A stretch of 64,000 nucleotides of DNA from Cryptomeria japonica (GCF_030272615.1 NC_081405.1:475792008-475856007); one strand, 5' to 3'. Positions 12,040-24,317 are shown, counted from the first letter of the stretch. The notes: a model not told the origin generated them from the letters alone. Numbers and translations: made by a program.

Positions 12040-14610
12040 AGATGTAACCGAAATTCCTTCTTTGAATTGCTTGTTTGTTTGATAAGTTTGGATGTGATAA
12101 GGTGTAGAGAAATCTAAGATGTGTTACAGATTTTGACTACCTAGCAATGAGAAGATTCACTCATGAACTAGTTTTAACCTACGTAGATGTGTCTCTTAGG
12201 ATGAGCTTATCCTAGATGTAGAAACAATCTAAAAAGTGATGTGATGTGTTTGATTTCAAGCAATATCTAAAAGAGAACTTGGGACAAGAACCTCTTAATG
12301 TTTTGAGAGTTGGGACGGATTGATGATGAAGTGATGATGTATGAGTGAGATGATGGATGAAAATGTTTTCAACTTCAATAAAAACTTTGTGTTACAAATG
12401 GGACAAACTCTATCTCTTCCCTTTCGGGTGTTGGTGGTATTTCTCGAGCTGTGTTGTATGTGATACAAACGTTTGGGAAGAAGTTGGAATTAATCTTTCC
12501 TCGGTTTTTGTGATAACTCAGAGCTCTATATTGCATAAAAGCTCTGTGGTTCAATGATTCGGAATCAAATTCGTTTGTTTTTCCTTGAAGGTAGAGACGC
12601 ATGTGACGCAGAAAGACTCTATGTGAGACAAAGATTTGTCTATTTATATAGAAGAATTTCCTCCTTTTGATCAAAGCCTTTGAGCTCAATGGTCTTCTTT
12701 TCAAGTTGATATTCTGATGACACTTCTTCTTTCGCAAGATGTGAAGAATGGTCATAAAATTTGTCTCTTTGTTGTTTGCACTTTGTTTTTGGTATTTTTG
12801 TTTGTTTTGAGAAATGTTGGATGAATACTATGTTTTTGGGATTGATTTTCTGATTTTTCTTTGACAAGAAAACAAAGCAAGCACACAAACACAAGAATGT
12901 TGCCTCAAAGGCACAAATGAGTATGGGTCTAGATCAACCCAATCCTTGGACTTGTTTTTGACCCTTCCTTTAGATTTATTTTAAGGTGTATTTCCAAAGC
13001 CTGAAGTCGGCTCAATTTGCACTAGGTCTGTAAAACGAACACACTTCAAACACTTTTTATCCCTAAGGTCAAATGGCCAGTTGTGATAAATTTAGCCAAC
13101 ATCTTGATATTTCTTCGACTTTGGTACTACATACCTTATGAATCCCGCCGTGGCAGGTAAGGATGTGATATACTAAGTCTTGCACAAGCATAACAAATAG
13201 ATGATCCCTATGATGGGGGAGTCACCACTTTTATCAAGCCACAAGTGACTTTTCAAAAAGCTATGTTTCTACTCAAGGAAATATGTATGGTGAGTATCTT
13301 GGGAGCAAAACCATCTATGCTCTTGCACTAAATTATATCTCAAATATCCTCAATCAATAGAATAGGTGGGCTACTACTTAAAGGTGTTTAGTCATGTTCG
13401 ATGTTTTTGGACATAAGTTCATTCTGCAGTGACTCACTTAAGAGCCTTGTAACTGGTGGTGGGGCCCATTTGTCCTTTCGGCCAGTTACACTGTAGGAAC
13501 AGCTATACCCAAGGCTACAGCTTTCGCTCTCACCTAAATTCTATAGCGGCTCGAAGGATTTACCGCTCGAGGTCGTTCCCAAGAGTATCGATCCCTTGGC
13601 AGGCCTCTCTTAAAAAGATAAAATGTGAGTGTTACTAACACTTTTCTCTTGCACCTAGGACCACGAAAGCCAAGGGAGAGGATAGTGTGTGTTAGAAGTA
13701 GGACCACTCGACCAACTCTTTGCACAAATGTGCCAAGCACGAAAAACACTTGTTCTTTTTAATCTATCATTGCAATGTGATCTAACTATTTGGAGATGTT
13801 GCTCCAACAATCATGGTGTTCTTTTTAATTTTCAAAGGCAATTGTTTGAGTAAACTAGAATTTGAAAATCCTGGTCAACTTAATGAAAAACACGTTTGCA
13901 TGAAGTAAAATTGCTTTAAAAATGAGACAAGTTGATTGTGAATTTTATTTGCACCAAAAATGGAAGTGCGGATTGTGAGTTTTATCTTGATGCAAGAAAT
14001 AAATTTTGCCTTGTTTATTTTAAGCACCAAAACGAAGTTTGTTTCCTAACTTGCAAAAAAAAATAAAGTTGTTTTTGTATAAGTTTGTGGTTCTTTTTAC
14101 CTTGGAACAATGAAATTCTTTTTAAGAGCCCCAAACAAATATGTGATTCTTTTTTTAAAAGCCCAAAGTTGAAATGTGAAGTTAATTTTAAACCAAAATA
14201 AAAAGTGAATTCATTTTTAAAACCAACTTCAAAAAACAAGTTAGTAAAAAAATATAAATCTACTTTTTAATCTAATTTAAATCTGCACAAAAGAGAAAAA
14301 TAGTTAGTAAAATCTGCCTATTTGGTGGGCTTCTACAAGCCTAATTTTTTTTTTTTTTTTGGTTACAAGGTGATTTGTACAACGTTTTGTTACAATAGCG
14401 CTAGTCTGCATTTGAACAGAGGTACTATTTAACACAAACGCACTAAAAGAAAAGAAAAGATAGAGAAGGAAAAAGCACTGAAACAGGGTGAATAGCGCCA
14501 GAATAATGTCAAATGCACCAAAACAGTGTCAAAAACGCAACCTGTGTGACATTTTCAACATTCAAACATGTTATTGGTTAAAAAAAAAAAGTTGATCTTT
14601 TTGGTGTTTG
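12040..14610 (-). other. Tat 5' leader
   Basis: About 2.6 kb lies between the primer-binding site and gag, without a supported protein. It is AT-rich except for a GC-richer island at about 13430-13750. That island holds a perfect 9-bp stem (TGTAACTGG 13448-13456 with CCAGTTACA 13482-13490) and an AGGTGAG sequence on the minus strand that resembles a splice donor. A packaging or splicing role is possible but inferred. A poly-T run lies at 14347-14361. Confidence 0.6.
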
Positions 14611-14630
14611 GATTCACGTCGGGTTCACCA
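14611..14630 (-). other. Primer-binding site
   Basis: The minus strand reads TGGTGAACCCGACGTGAATC starting 2 nt inside the 5' LTR end (the LTR stops at 14633). TGG at this position pairs with the CCA tail of a tRNA. I could not name the tRNA; it is not the initiator-Met site TGGTATCAGAGC. Confidence 0.75.
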
Positions 14631-14632
14631 AA

Positions 14633-16525
14633 TGATGCTTTGCAAAAAGGATTAGAAAATCTGTTTGATGGCAACACACATAAGAGCACAAGAAACAAAC
14701 GTTAGTGTTAGCAACAAAAGATTATCCTAAACAGGCATATCAAGAGAGATATTAAGCATGAAATAGAAAGCATATAAACATAGAATAAAATAGCTAATCA
14801 AAATGCTCATAGTTGCTCCTCCCTTGTTCCTCTCCTCTCCAAGTCCCAAATGAGTGTAGCTCTCAGCAGCTTTTTGCACTATGGATGCTTATGGAAGATT
14901 GAGATTTAATATTAAGCTTCAAATATGAAATGAAAAGCTAAATACTATGCTATTGATGCTAAAATGATTGATTTTACCAAAAAGACAAGATTTTAGTTAT
15001 GCTATGCTAAATGCTCTCTAAAAATGTCTATAGCCTAAATGCATACAAGTTTTCAGGATCTGGATTATGAAGGAATGGGCTCTATTTATAGGAAAAATGG
15101 AGCAATGGATGGCCAGGATTGAAAGGTTTAATCAAGGGTCAAGCTTGAAAGTTGGGGATCCATGTGCACAATTTGCACGAATGAAATGGTGACGAGTGTC
15201 AACATAAGATTGGGTTGAGAGAAGAGGTTGGAGGCTTTAAATGCCTGAGGAGACCTCATGGTTATCTAGAAGGTAAGGGTCAAGCCTAAATTAGGATTAC
15301 CCACTAGATTAGGAGTTAATGCAAGGATAAACCTTTATGCAAATGATTAAGAGATAATCATGGTCAAAGCATTAAAGGCTTGATGAGACCCTTGGGTTGG
15401 GTAGAGGTTGAGTCAAAACAAATGTTTTAACCATGTGGGAGGGTTTGAGGTAACCATTAATGGTTATTGGAGACTTTGGGGATTAAGTGGTTGAAGGTTG
15501 AAAGCCTTCAATGGTTATCAAAGACTTTGAGCCATTTAGTGGTTGAAGGTTGAAAGCCTTTAATGGTTATCAAAGACTTTTAGGCTTTGAGAAGTGACTC
15601 CATTTTGCTTAGGAATGTGACAATAATTAGGGGATGGATTAAGTTAATTAGGAAGGGGTTAGAAGAATCTAGAAGGGGATTAGATTTTGCAAGTGGATTT
15701 GGTGGGTGAGGGAAAATAGGATTTTATTAAAATAAAAATTCATTTATTTCAATAAATGTGTGCAAGTTGTATTTGGATAAATATTCAAATAAATATTAAT
15801 TTATTTAAATGAGAAAAAGGAAGATAAAGCATTAAAATGCTTGAAGACTTTGAGGGGAACCATTAAAGGCTTGAAGACTTTAAGGAAAACCATTAAAGTC
15901 TTAAGAAGACTATAGAAGGAAGCCATCAAGTTTGAAGACTTTAAAGCCATCAAGTTTGAATACTTTAAGGGAAACCATTAAAGGTTTCAAGTGGGTGAGG
16001 ATAAATAGGATTTTAAATAAATAATTTATTTAAAATAGTTGTGCAACTTGCTTTTGTAGGAAAATACAAGTGGGTGGAGGATAAAGGTGATTTAAATAAA
16101 TTATTTATTTAAAATAATTGTGCAACTTGCTTTTGTAGGAAAATACAAGTGGGTGGAGGATAAAGGTGATTTAAATAAATGATTTATTTATTTAAATGTG
16201 AGAGGTGGGATTTTGGGGGATTTAAATAAATATTAATTTATTTAAATGTGAGAGGTGGGATTTTGGGGGATTTAAATAAATATTAATTTATTTAAATGTG
16301 AGAGAAGATTTAATTAAACAAATATGATTTATTTATTTAATTAATGGTATGAATTTGGTTAAGTGAATTAAATCAAATAAATTGAATAATTTATTTAATT
16401 AATAGGAGAAGAGGGTTAAGATGAATTAATTAAATATTAATTTAATTAATTATTAATTGATGGTTAAATAATCAAATAAATACTAAGTATTCATTTAATT
16501 AAGTGGACAGATTTATGTGACTACA
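14633..16525 (-). repeat. 5' LTR of the Tat element
   Basis: This 1893 bp copy acts as the promoter LTR for the minus-strand element. It begins TGTAGTCACATAAATC on the minus strand and ends AAGCATCA. The TATA box CTATAAATAG is at 15082-15091, so U3 is about 1.43 kb and R-U5 about 0.42 kb. It differs from the 3' LTR by about 13 substitutions. Confidence 0.95.
15082..15091 (-). promoter_or_regulatory. TATA box of the Tat promoter LTR
   Basis: CTATAAATAG on the minus strand lies about 1.43 kb into the 5' LTR and is conserved at the equivalent 736-745 in the other LTR. A run of A residues follows. Confidence 0.6.
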
Positions 16526-16545
16526 CCTATAAACTGACTGCTAAT

Positions 16546-19254
16546 TCACTTCCGTGATTCAGTCCGACTGTCTGAGGCTTCTATATCCCAAATGGACTCA
16601 AGATCTGGAAACTGACTAGTACTAACAGGTTCATCTTCATTCTAAGTCAGGTATTCAAAAATGTCTTTGTCTTCATGCTGACTCTGAGTCTGCGATCTAT
16701 CATATTCATTTGTCTCAGCACTAGCACTAGCAGTAGCACCACCAGCTTTTAAAGTGTTGCACACCCCTCATCTATCACGCATGGAATTCTAGATTGCGAG
16801 TGCCCTATCATATGGAAAATCTCTAACATTATACTGGGTTACAAACAACCTCAAGCAAGTTTCCAAATTCTTGTCTAATTTGTTTCTGATCTTTGATTTC
16901 AAAAGCCCTAATGCACTGAAACCTCTCTCATCTTCCACCGACCCCAATATCATTGTTTGACATAAATCAACAAGTTTCAAATATTCTGGTATTGCAATAC
17001 GCAATGCTTCACTTTGATCTATCCTTTTCCAAAGCCTTATGATTGATCGAGGTTCAAATGTATTCTCCAAGTTAACCAACTGATGTTTCATAACCAATGC
17101 AAACTGTTTACATTGTTTTCTAAGATGATCTGAATTTAAAATTCCTTCTATTGGCTGTCCATTGCAATATGCATCTTTTGAAAATGTCAATATCAATTCC
17201 TCTAGTTTTTTATGATACATCTTTGCGTCATTTGGATTATCTCCAATTAAATGCCAAAATTGAGGATACACACAACGCATGGCTTCAAGTATTTCTTCTT
17301 GAGGGAATCTTTCTCGAATCTCGGTTGAAAGTTCATATGCAATAGACTTCAAATTATCACTAACAAATTTAACAATCCTGTCAAAATCTTCCTTTTTAAC
17401 TGGTAGTGCTCTGCCTCGCTTGCCTGTCTTAGATTGGTGCATTGGTATCTGAAATCCTTTTACAAAGACGCATAACTCATTTTTTGTATTGAAATGTAAA
17501 AAAATTTCAGCATGATTCAAATTTGTAATTATCTGCCACCTAAAAAAATTTGGGCTTCACCCTGTTAGATCTGAATATAGACCATCCAGGCTCAAGCATG
17601 TCATTTTATGTAGAGTGCTATACTCATTGATATACATAGTTCTGTCTTGGGCTTTCTTAACAAGTTTGTTCATTGAATCCAACATGGGGAGAAGACTAGC
17701 TAAAGTTAACAGAGTCTCTATATCACTTAACTTATGTAAGAGATCAAGAGCTTTGTCTACTGTGAGGCGTTGCTCATACATTAGTCCGATCAAGGATTGA
17801 TATTCTGTTAGAACTCGTTCCCCTGGTCCGTGCAAGGAGATCCATCTGGTCTCAACATCTCTGAGAAGCTTGTTTCCTCCTCTTACTCCCTCAGCAAAAA
17901 TCTGAAATTTTGCAAAATGTTTAGGACTTCGGCAGAAGTATGAGTTGAGCTTGTGGACCAGATCTTCAACTTTTGACACTGTAGGGAAATTGCTTACAAT
18001 TCTATATGCTAAATTCATTCGATGAGCCATGCAGTGAATGCCAACCATGTATGGTGCAATACTAGTTTGTAATCTTGCACAAAGGCCGGTCCTTTGACCT
18101 TGCATTATTGTAGCTCCATCAACTCCAACACACACTAACTTCTTGGCAATTGTCAAGTCATCCATACTAGTAATTTCATTCAAAGCTTTCTTAACTTCCA
18201 AATATAATTTTTTTGCTATTGAATTGCCCCTCATTTTACGAACAGAGAGTAGATGAGCTCGGTGGATGTGTTCTTTTACGGTATACACATGCATACAAAC
18301 CCAAGCAGTGTTATCTACCGAAGTAACTTCATCTATGGATAATGAAATGAAATTTGACTCTTTTACACTCTCTTGTAAATTTTCCTTTTCCACCTCAACG
18401 AGATAGTTTGCCATTTCCCATCCAGCATTTATTGACCAATGTGACATAGGATAGTGAGGAACATTCAAAAAAGATAATAAATTACTAAATTCTGGGAAAT
18501 CTTTCATAGGACGCCCTCTCAACATAATATGAAAAACAACACTCATCTGAATAGTCTTTGCTAGGTTTGCATCTTCCGCTGCATGTTCAAGCCCAGCCTT
18601 GATTGTATTTCCAAATCCACTATTACGAATCAGTGTCATTTTGTGGTTATGCTCTTCATATTCCGCGACATACTTAACATGAATACATTCTTCCTTTGAT
18701 TTCCATCTTACTACTCGTGTTTCCTATCCACCTATGATCTATTTTTCATAAACCTTACCAATATGCTTTTCTATGGTGTCAAGCTTTAGCTGCATCTTCT
18801 TCTCTCTTTTAGTTTTCCAGCTACAAATCTTACACCTGCATTTTGTTGGTTGTTCATCATTGTTTGGGACCGGTTCAATGAATGGGTACTTTGCTACCCA
18901 ATCAATCTTAAAACTCATTTTCATCTCCCACTCTCGCCCCAGTTTTACTTTCCTTTTTCTTTTTTCCCTACCAACATCATCTTCAGTACTAGCATTTGCA
19001 TTCGCCAATGGTATCTCATTGTGTGTATCCCTTAGAACATCTTCTTCCGTGTCGGTATTTTCATCCTCATTTGATGCATTTAACTCAATGACAATCCCAC
19101 CTTGTGGTACTGGTGGTGATGAGCTACTATGAATGGGTTCTACAACTGCAGAGGTTGATGGACCAGAAACTTTGCCAATTCCAAAAAAAGACTTTATGGT
19201 ACTATCTTTAAGTTTAAGTTTTGGGCGTTTTGATGGCCTCCCAATCCCTTCAGT
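16546..19254 (-). pseudogene. hAT-superfamily transposase, six in-frame stops, no frameshift
   Basis: One minus-strand frame is open from 19254 to a natural-looking stop at 16546-16548. It starts after TGA 19255-19257 with no ATG seen, so an upstream exon or a lost start is likely. Order: a STIKSFF motif near the N-terminus; an acidic/Ser-rich linker; a BED/TTF-like zinc finger (KCRCKICSWK, IEKHIGK) at about 18750-18900; the RNase H-fold core with SLSIDEVTSVD and VGVDGATIMQG; the C-x2-H block GIHCMAHRMNLAYR; and a hAT dimerisation end (ERGFSALGLLKSKIRNKLDK). Stops are TAG 18739, TAG 18724, TGA 17557, TAG 16789, TGA 16768 and TAG 16642. It resembles the ZNF862/DUF4371 group of hAT proteins. 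The Ser/Gln-rich tail is clear after the last stops. Confidence 0.85.
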
Positions 19255-19257
19255 TCA

Positions 19258-20106
19258 ATACCCTGAGGAGTCTTACCCTTGTCTGACATCCCAATCCCTT
19301 CACCACCCTGAGGAGTCTCACCCATGTCTGACTATGACATCTTGAGTCTTGACCTCTCACTACGAATTAAAAGTTAAAACTAATACTATCAAGTATGAAG
19401 AAATTATTACTCACCTTTATGCCTTCTCAATTCTCTGAATCAGGAATTAGGAATGAATCCCTGGGGACTGAGCCTGTGTTGCAGGATTGTAACTCTGGCC
19501 CTCCGCCCTACAATGAACTTCGACTTTCCAACTCAATTTGCGGAATGCGAATCAAGACTCGAGACTCCAAGAGCTCCCAATTTACTAATCAGATACGAAC
19601 AAATTGTAAGAAAGAGTGTAAGAAATAGTGCATTTATAGCAATCCATGATTACATTTTTGGCGAATTGTGTGGGGCCCGGGCGTCACAATTGCCAATAAA
19701 CATTTAATTTAATTACATTTTTGGCAAATTGCACGGGTGTGCAATGAACATTTAAATTAAGCGGGGCGAAATGGGTCCTCGAATGCTTATAATGTTTTAT
19801 TTGATATTGGTGAATTTGGCCGACGCATGCAATGGACATGTAATTTACCATTGGCGAATTAGGTCCTGGGTACGTGGTCATTTTACTATTGCTGGCAAAT
19901 AATGAAGGTGATCTAATACCCATGTCCGAGTGATTCCAGGTGAATATTATGGGCATGCACGTCAACAGTGTGTGGTCAATGGCGAAGCCAGATTCTACAA
20001 TGCACCGTTAACCCCAAAATTCTGAGCGATTTGACCACGATTTTGCCCCCGACTATTCGCGTGGAATTTTCCAATTGGCGAAGATTCGCCACTAAAAAAC
20101 TCTCTG
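19258..20106 (-). other. hAT 5' subterminal region
   Basis: There is no supported ORF. A near-duplicate of about 37 bp (CATCCCAATCCCTTC with CCTGAGGAGTCT) occurs at 19238-19330. Two similar blocks, ATTACATTTTTGGCGAATTG at about 19650 and ATTACATTTTTGGCAAATTG at about 19713, are followed by more GGCGAA motifs at about 19853, 19980 and 20076. A short palindrome, GGCGAAGATTCGCC, lies just inside the terminal repeat. Confidence 0.55.
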
Positions 20107-21186
20107 GGTCATATGGTGTCATTAGGGGTCATATGGGGTCCTAAAGAGCCACACATGTGTTAGAAGACCATATGACCCCTTAGGACGCTATATGACCCCT
20201 AACGACACCATATGACCCATTAGGACATCATATTGTCCTAAGGGGTCATATAGTGTCATAAGGGGCCATGTCATGTACTAGGATGTTAAAAGGGGTCATA
20301 TAGTGTCCTAAGGGGCCACACATGTGTTAGATCACCATATGACCCCTTAGGATACCATATGACCCATTAGGACATCATATTGTCCAAAGGGGTCATATGG
20401 GGTCCTAAGGGGTCACACATGTGTTAGAACACGATATGACCCCTTAGGACACCATATGGACATCATATGGTCCTAAGGAGTCATATAATTTTGTGAGGGG
20501 TCATATGGTGTCCTAAGGGATCATATGGTGTCGTTAGGGGTCATATGGGGCCACACATGTGATAGAAGATCGTATGACCCCTTAAGACACCATATGACCA
20601 ATTAGTCCACATCATATTGTCCTAAGGGGTCATATGGTGTCATAAGGGGTCATGTTGTGTACTATGATGTTAAAAAGGGTCATATGGTGTCCTGAGGGGT
20701 CAAATGGTGTCCTAGGGGGTCATATAGTGTCTTAAGGGGCCACACATGTGTTACAACACCATATGACCCCTTATGACACCATATGACCCATTAAGACATC
20801 ATATTGTCCCAAGCGGTTATATGGCGTCCTAAGGGATCATATGGTGTCATTAGGGGTCATATGGGGTCCTATTGGGCCACACATGTGTTAGAACACCATA
20901 TAACCCCTTTAAGACACCATATGAACATCATGTGGTCCTAAGGTGTCATATGGTGTCGTGAGCGGTCATATGGTGTCCTAAAGGGTCATATGGTGTCGTT
21001 AGGGGTCATATGGGGTCCTAAGGGGTCACACATGTGTTGGAAGACCATACGACTCCTTAGGACACCATATGACCCATTAGAACATCATATTGTCCTAAGG
21101 GGTCATATGGTGTCATAAGGGGTCATGTTGTGTTCTAGGATATTAAAAGGTGTCATATGGTGTCCTAAGGAGTCATATGGTGTCCT
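20107..21186. repeat. CATATG palindrome satellite array, left part
   Basis: Degenerate tandem copies of a 20-bp unit, GGGGTCATATGGTGTCCTAA, alternate with its inverse complement. Blocks of sense units lead to a palindromic ACACATGTGT centre and then to antisense units (CCATATGACCCCTTAGGACA), so each block of about 100-180 bp can fold into a hairpin. Centres are near 20150, 20322, 20416, 20558, 20746, 20880 and 21030. No protein is coded. Confidence 0.92.
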
Positions 21187-22426
21187 TGTTGGCCATTTGG
21201 AGGAATTGGTTATGTGTTGTATTGATGTTTTGTTATTGATGTCAACACTAGTTGTTTGGATGCTTTATTGGCACCCTTCTGGTCTCGATAGGTTGAGTAG
21301 TTTCTGGTTGGTTTGGATCCGGCATGATCCAGTATGCTCCAGTATGGTTTGGTTATGAAATTGGCTTAGTCATGCTACTCATGTTTATATTCAATTAGTT
21401 GGTTTTGGTCTAGTGATCGGATGCTATCCTGCTTGCCTAGAAGCTTGGCTTGTGGTTCCAGCGAGGGTTTCACTAGTAGAGCTTTTGATGAAGATCTTTG
21501 ATGATATGCATAAGTGGTGTTGGTGCAGCTTTTGGTGGAGATTTAGGATGTTGATGGTGATCATGTTTGAGACTTGGCAGATGGAGATCATTGCTTTAGC
21601 ATGTGGACCTATATCGGGTCCCAATTGATCTAGGTTATAGACCGGCTTAATGTAACGTGTGGATTGGACCTCTCGATGTGTTTTCGGGATGTCTTATATG
21701 TTGGATATTATTTGTTTGGTCTAAGGCCGACATGTTTTGTAATTATGTAATTGGTTTATTGTTTGGTGGCTGACCTGATTGCTTACGGTCGAGGGTTTCT
21801 ATATATATGATGTAAGATCTCATTGTAGATCATCATGGTATATGGTCAGGGAGTGGGATATGGATATGTAATGTGCAAATAATGTAATATCATTCAGGCA
21901 TAGGATTTGGTCGATCATTGGAGATCGAATTGGGTTTATGTAAGACGATTTAGTCCTTCGGTATTGAGCTTAACCGAAACTATACTCAAGCATAGGAGAT
22001 GTTATCTTTCTAGTTCATTCCTTCTCCAGATTGTAATATGGATTTCTATGTAGTCAGTGAGACTCCTTTTGTGATGAGCGGTGCACTCTAGGCTGTTGGC
22101 CTTCCTGCAAGTGCAGGCCCCTCAATTGTAATTCACATACTTACTGCAAAAGTATAATCTGACTGTGGGGAGGCTTCCCACCGTGGTTTTTCCCTTTACC
22201 GGGTTTTCCACGTATAAATCTTGGTGTCATGTGGATGGTATTTATTCTCTGATTATTGTTTATGCTTAATTAGTTTAACTGCTATTCCGATATTTTATTT
22301 AAGCATTCTGGTATTAATGTTTTGGGTTCCGGTATTAAAGTTTTAATTGCTAAATTTTCTGGTAATCTGTGACAACTAATTCACCCCCCCTCTTAGTTGT
22401 CTTCTGATTATTTGAACTGTCTAACA
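21187..22426 (+). mobile_element. Copia-type solo LTR (1240 bp) inside the satellite
   Basis: It starts TGTTGGCCATTTGG and ends TGTCTAACA. The satellite resumes on both sides, and no internal region or second LTR is present. The flanks are GTCCT (21182-21186) and ATCTT (22427-22431), a target duplication only if two transitions are allowed. The TATA run at 21800-21808 and the blocks GCAAGTGCAGGCCCCTC, ACCGGGTTTTCCACGT and TTCACCCCCCCTCTTAG agree with the plus-strand orientation. They are shared with the smaller LTRs at 58-64 kb. Confidence 0.8.
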
Positions 22427-23850
22427 ATCTTAAGGGGTCATATGGTGTCATAAGGTGTCATATGGTATTGTTATGGGTCATATGGGATCCTAAGGGGTCA
22501 CACATGTGTTACAACACCATATAACCCCTTAGGACATTATATGACCCATTAAGATCATATTGTCCTAAGGATTCATATGGTGTCCTAAGGGGTCATATGG
22601 AATCCTAAGGGGTCACACATGTGTTAAAACACCATATAACCGCTTAGGACATTATATGACCCATTAGGATCATATTGTCCTAAGGATTCATATGGTGTCC
22701 TAATGGGTCATATGGGGTCCTAAGAGGCTACGCATGTATTAGAACACCATATGACCCCTTAGGACACCATATGGACATCATATGGTCCTAAGGGGTCATA
22801 TGGTGTCGTGAGGGGTCATATGGTGTCCTAAGGGGTCATGTGGGGTCATAAGGGACCACACATGTGTTAGAATACCATATGACCCATTCAGACATCATAT
22901 TGTCCCAAGGGGTCATATGGTGTCATAAGGGGTCGTGTCATGTTCTAGGATGTCCTAAGGGGTCATATGGTGTCCTAAGGGGTCATATGGGGTCCTAAGG
23001 GGATAGAAATGTGTTAGAGCACCATATGACCCCTTAGGACACCATATGACCCTTTAGGACATCATGGTGTCCTAAGGGGTCATATGGTGTTGTTAGGTGT
23101 CATATGGGGTCCTAAGGGGATATGCATGTGTTATAACACCATATGACCCCTTAGGACACCATATGGCCCTAAGGGGTCATATGGTGTTGTGAGGGGTCAT
23201 ATGGTGTCCTAAGAGGTCATATGGTGTCATTAGGGGTCATATGGGGTCCTAAGGGGGCACACATGTGTTAGGAGACCCTATGACCCCTTAGGACTCCATA
23301 TGATCCCTTAGGACACCATATGGTCATATGGTGTCATTTTTTGTACTAGGATGTTAAAAGGGGTCATATGGTGTCCTGAGGGGTCATATGTTGTCCTCGG
23401 GGGTCATATGGTGTCTTAAGGGATCATATGGTGTCGTTAGGGGTCAAGGGGGGTCCTAAGGGGCCACACATGTGTTAGAACACCATATGGCCCATTAGGA
23501 CACCATATGACCCATTAGGACATCATATTGTCCTAAGGGGCCATATGGTGTCCTAAGGGTTCATATGGTGTCATTAGGGGTCATATGGGGTTCTAAGGGG
23601 CCACACAAGTCTTAGAACACCATATGACTCCTTAGGACACCATATGGACCTCATATGGTCCTAAGGGGTCATATGGTGTCGTGAGGAGTCATATGGTGTC
23701 CTAAGGGGTCATATGGTATTGTTAGGGGTCATATGGTATTGTTAGGGGTCATATGGGGTCCTAAGGGGCCACATATGTGTTAGAGAACCCTATGACCAAT
23801 TAGGTCATCATATGGTGTCATAAGGGGTCAATTCATGCACTAGGATGCTT
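22427..23850. repeat. CATATG palindrome satellite array, right part
   Basis: The 20-bp units, alternating orientations and ACACATGTG centres continue (near 22500, 22617, 22728, 22859, 23258, 23468 and 23772). Several centres have drifted. The array fades at about 23840, after GGTGTCATAAGGGGTCAA. Confidence 0.92.
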
Positions 23851-24317
23851 ATACTCAAAATTTGTGAGTATAAAGGGAAATAGATTTTTTCTTCTTATCC
23901 TCAAAAAGCCAACCTGCATGAATAGATCTCTTGTAAGATCATTTATTTTCTCTTTCATTTATCTTCTTTAATATCTATAGTCATTTTCTACTTCCTATTG
24001 TACATTAGCCTAACTTTACTTTATCTAGAGCACATATCTATCACTTTGAGCTCTTTGTACTAAGCTCCATACATTCTCTATGTGAGATGCTAGGGTGCCA
24101 CATTATCATCTAAGACTCGTACTTTTTGTTGTTGCCTAGACCTTCCCATGCGTCCTCAAGCAAAGAGTTGGCAAAGGGCATCAAGAAGCCTTTGTGACCT
24201 ATCTTGTTCTATCTATGGGGTACTTGATAGACTTTAACTTTGTAGTCATCCCAAGTGGAGAGATCGATTAGTGAGTCCTTGATAGGTTGATATCTGTCTG
24301 TCGAAGTGGTTCACTTT
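23851..24317. other. Unassigned AT-rich segment
   Basis: No gene is seen. The first part (about 23875-23960, AATAGATTTTTTCTTCTTAT then CCAACCTGCATGAAT) recurs in the same orientation at about 36722-36790, so it belongs to a dispersed repeat. The rest has no recognised content. Confidence 0.4.

Larger units (their letters stand above)
287..16525 (-). mobile_element. Complete Ty3/gypsy LTR retrotransposon, Tat lineage
   Basis: The element is 16,239 bp and reads on the minus strand. Both LTRs are 1893 bp, start TG and end CA in both orientations, and are flanked by a perfect 5-bp target duplication, CCTAT (282-286 and 16526-16530). The order is 5' LTR, primer-binding site, 2.7 kb leader, one long gag-pol frame (gag, knuckle, protease, G-patch, RT, RNase H, second RNase H, integrase), 2.4 kb untranslated region, polypurine tract, 3' LTR. 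RT before integrase makes it Ty3/gypsy. The second RNase H and the absence of a chromodomain point to Tat/Ogre relatives. It is structurally complete but has nine in-frame stops. It sits inside a hAT transposon. Confidence 0.95.
16526..20106 (-). mobile_element. hAT transposon, right-hand part, split by the Tat insertion
   Basis: The element contains a hAT-type transposase pseudogene and ends at 20106 on the minus strand with CAGAGAGTTTTTTAGTGG, a plausible hAT terminal repeat. The next base begins the CATATG satellite array, so the boundary is sharp. The subterminal region (19650-20095) carries several GGCGAA or GGCAAA motifs, typical of transposase-binding repeats. The other end lies left of position 1, because 1-286 is its 3' flank beyond the nested Tat element. 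Confidence 0.72.

Noticed and set aside
12375-12755. 126-residue ORF in the Tat leader
   Set aside because: Non-ATG-supported, no family resemblance, and it lies in untranslated leader sequence.
20107-23850. CRISPR-like array
   Set aside because: Units are contiguous, inverted and degenerate, with no unique spacers, in plant DNA with no cas genes.
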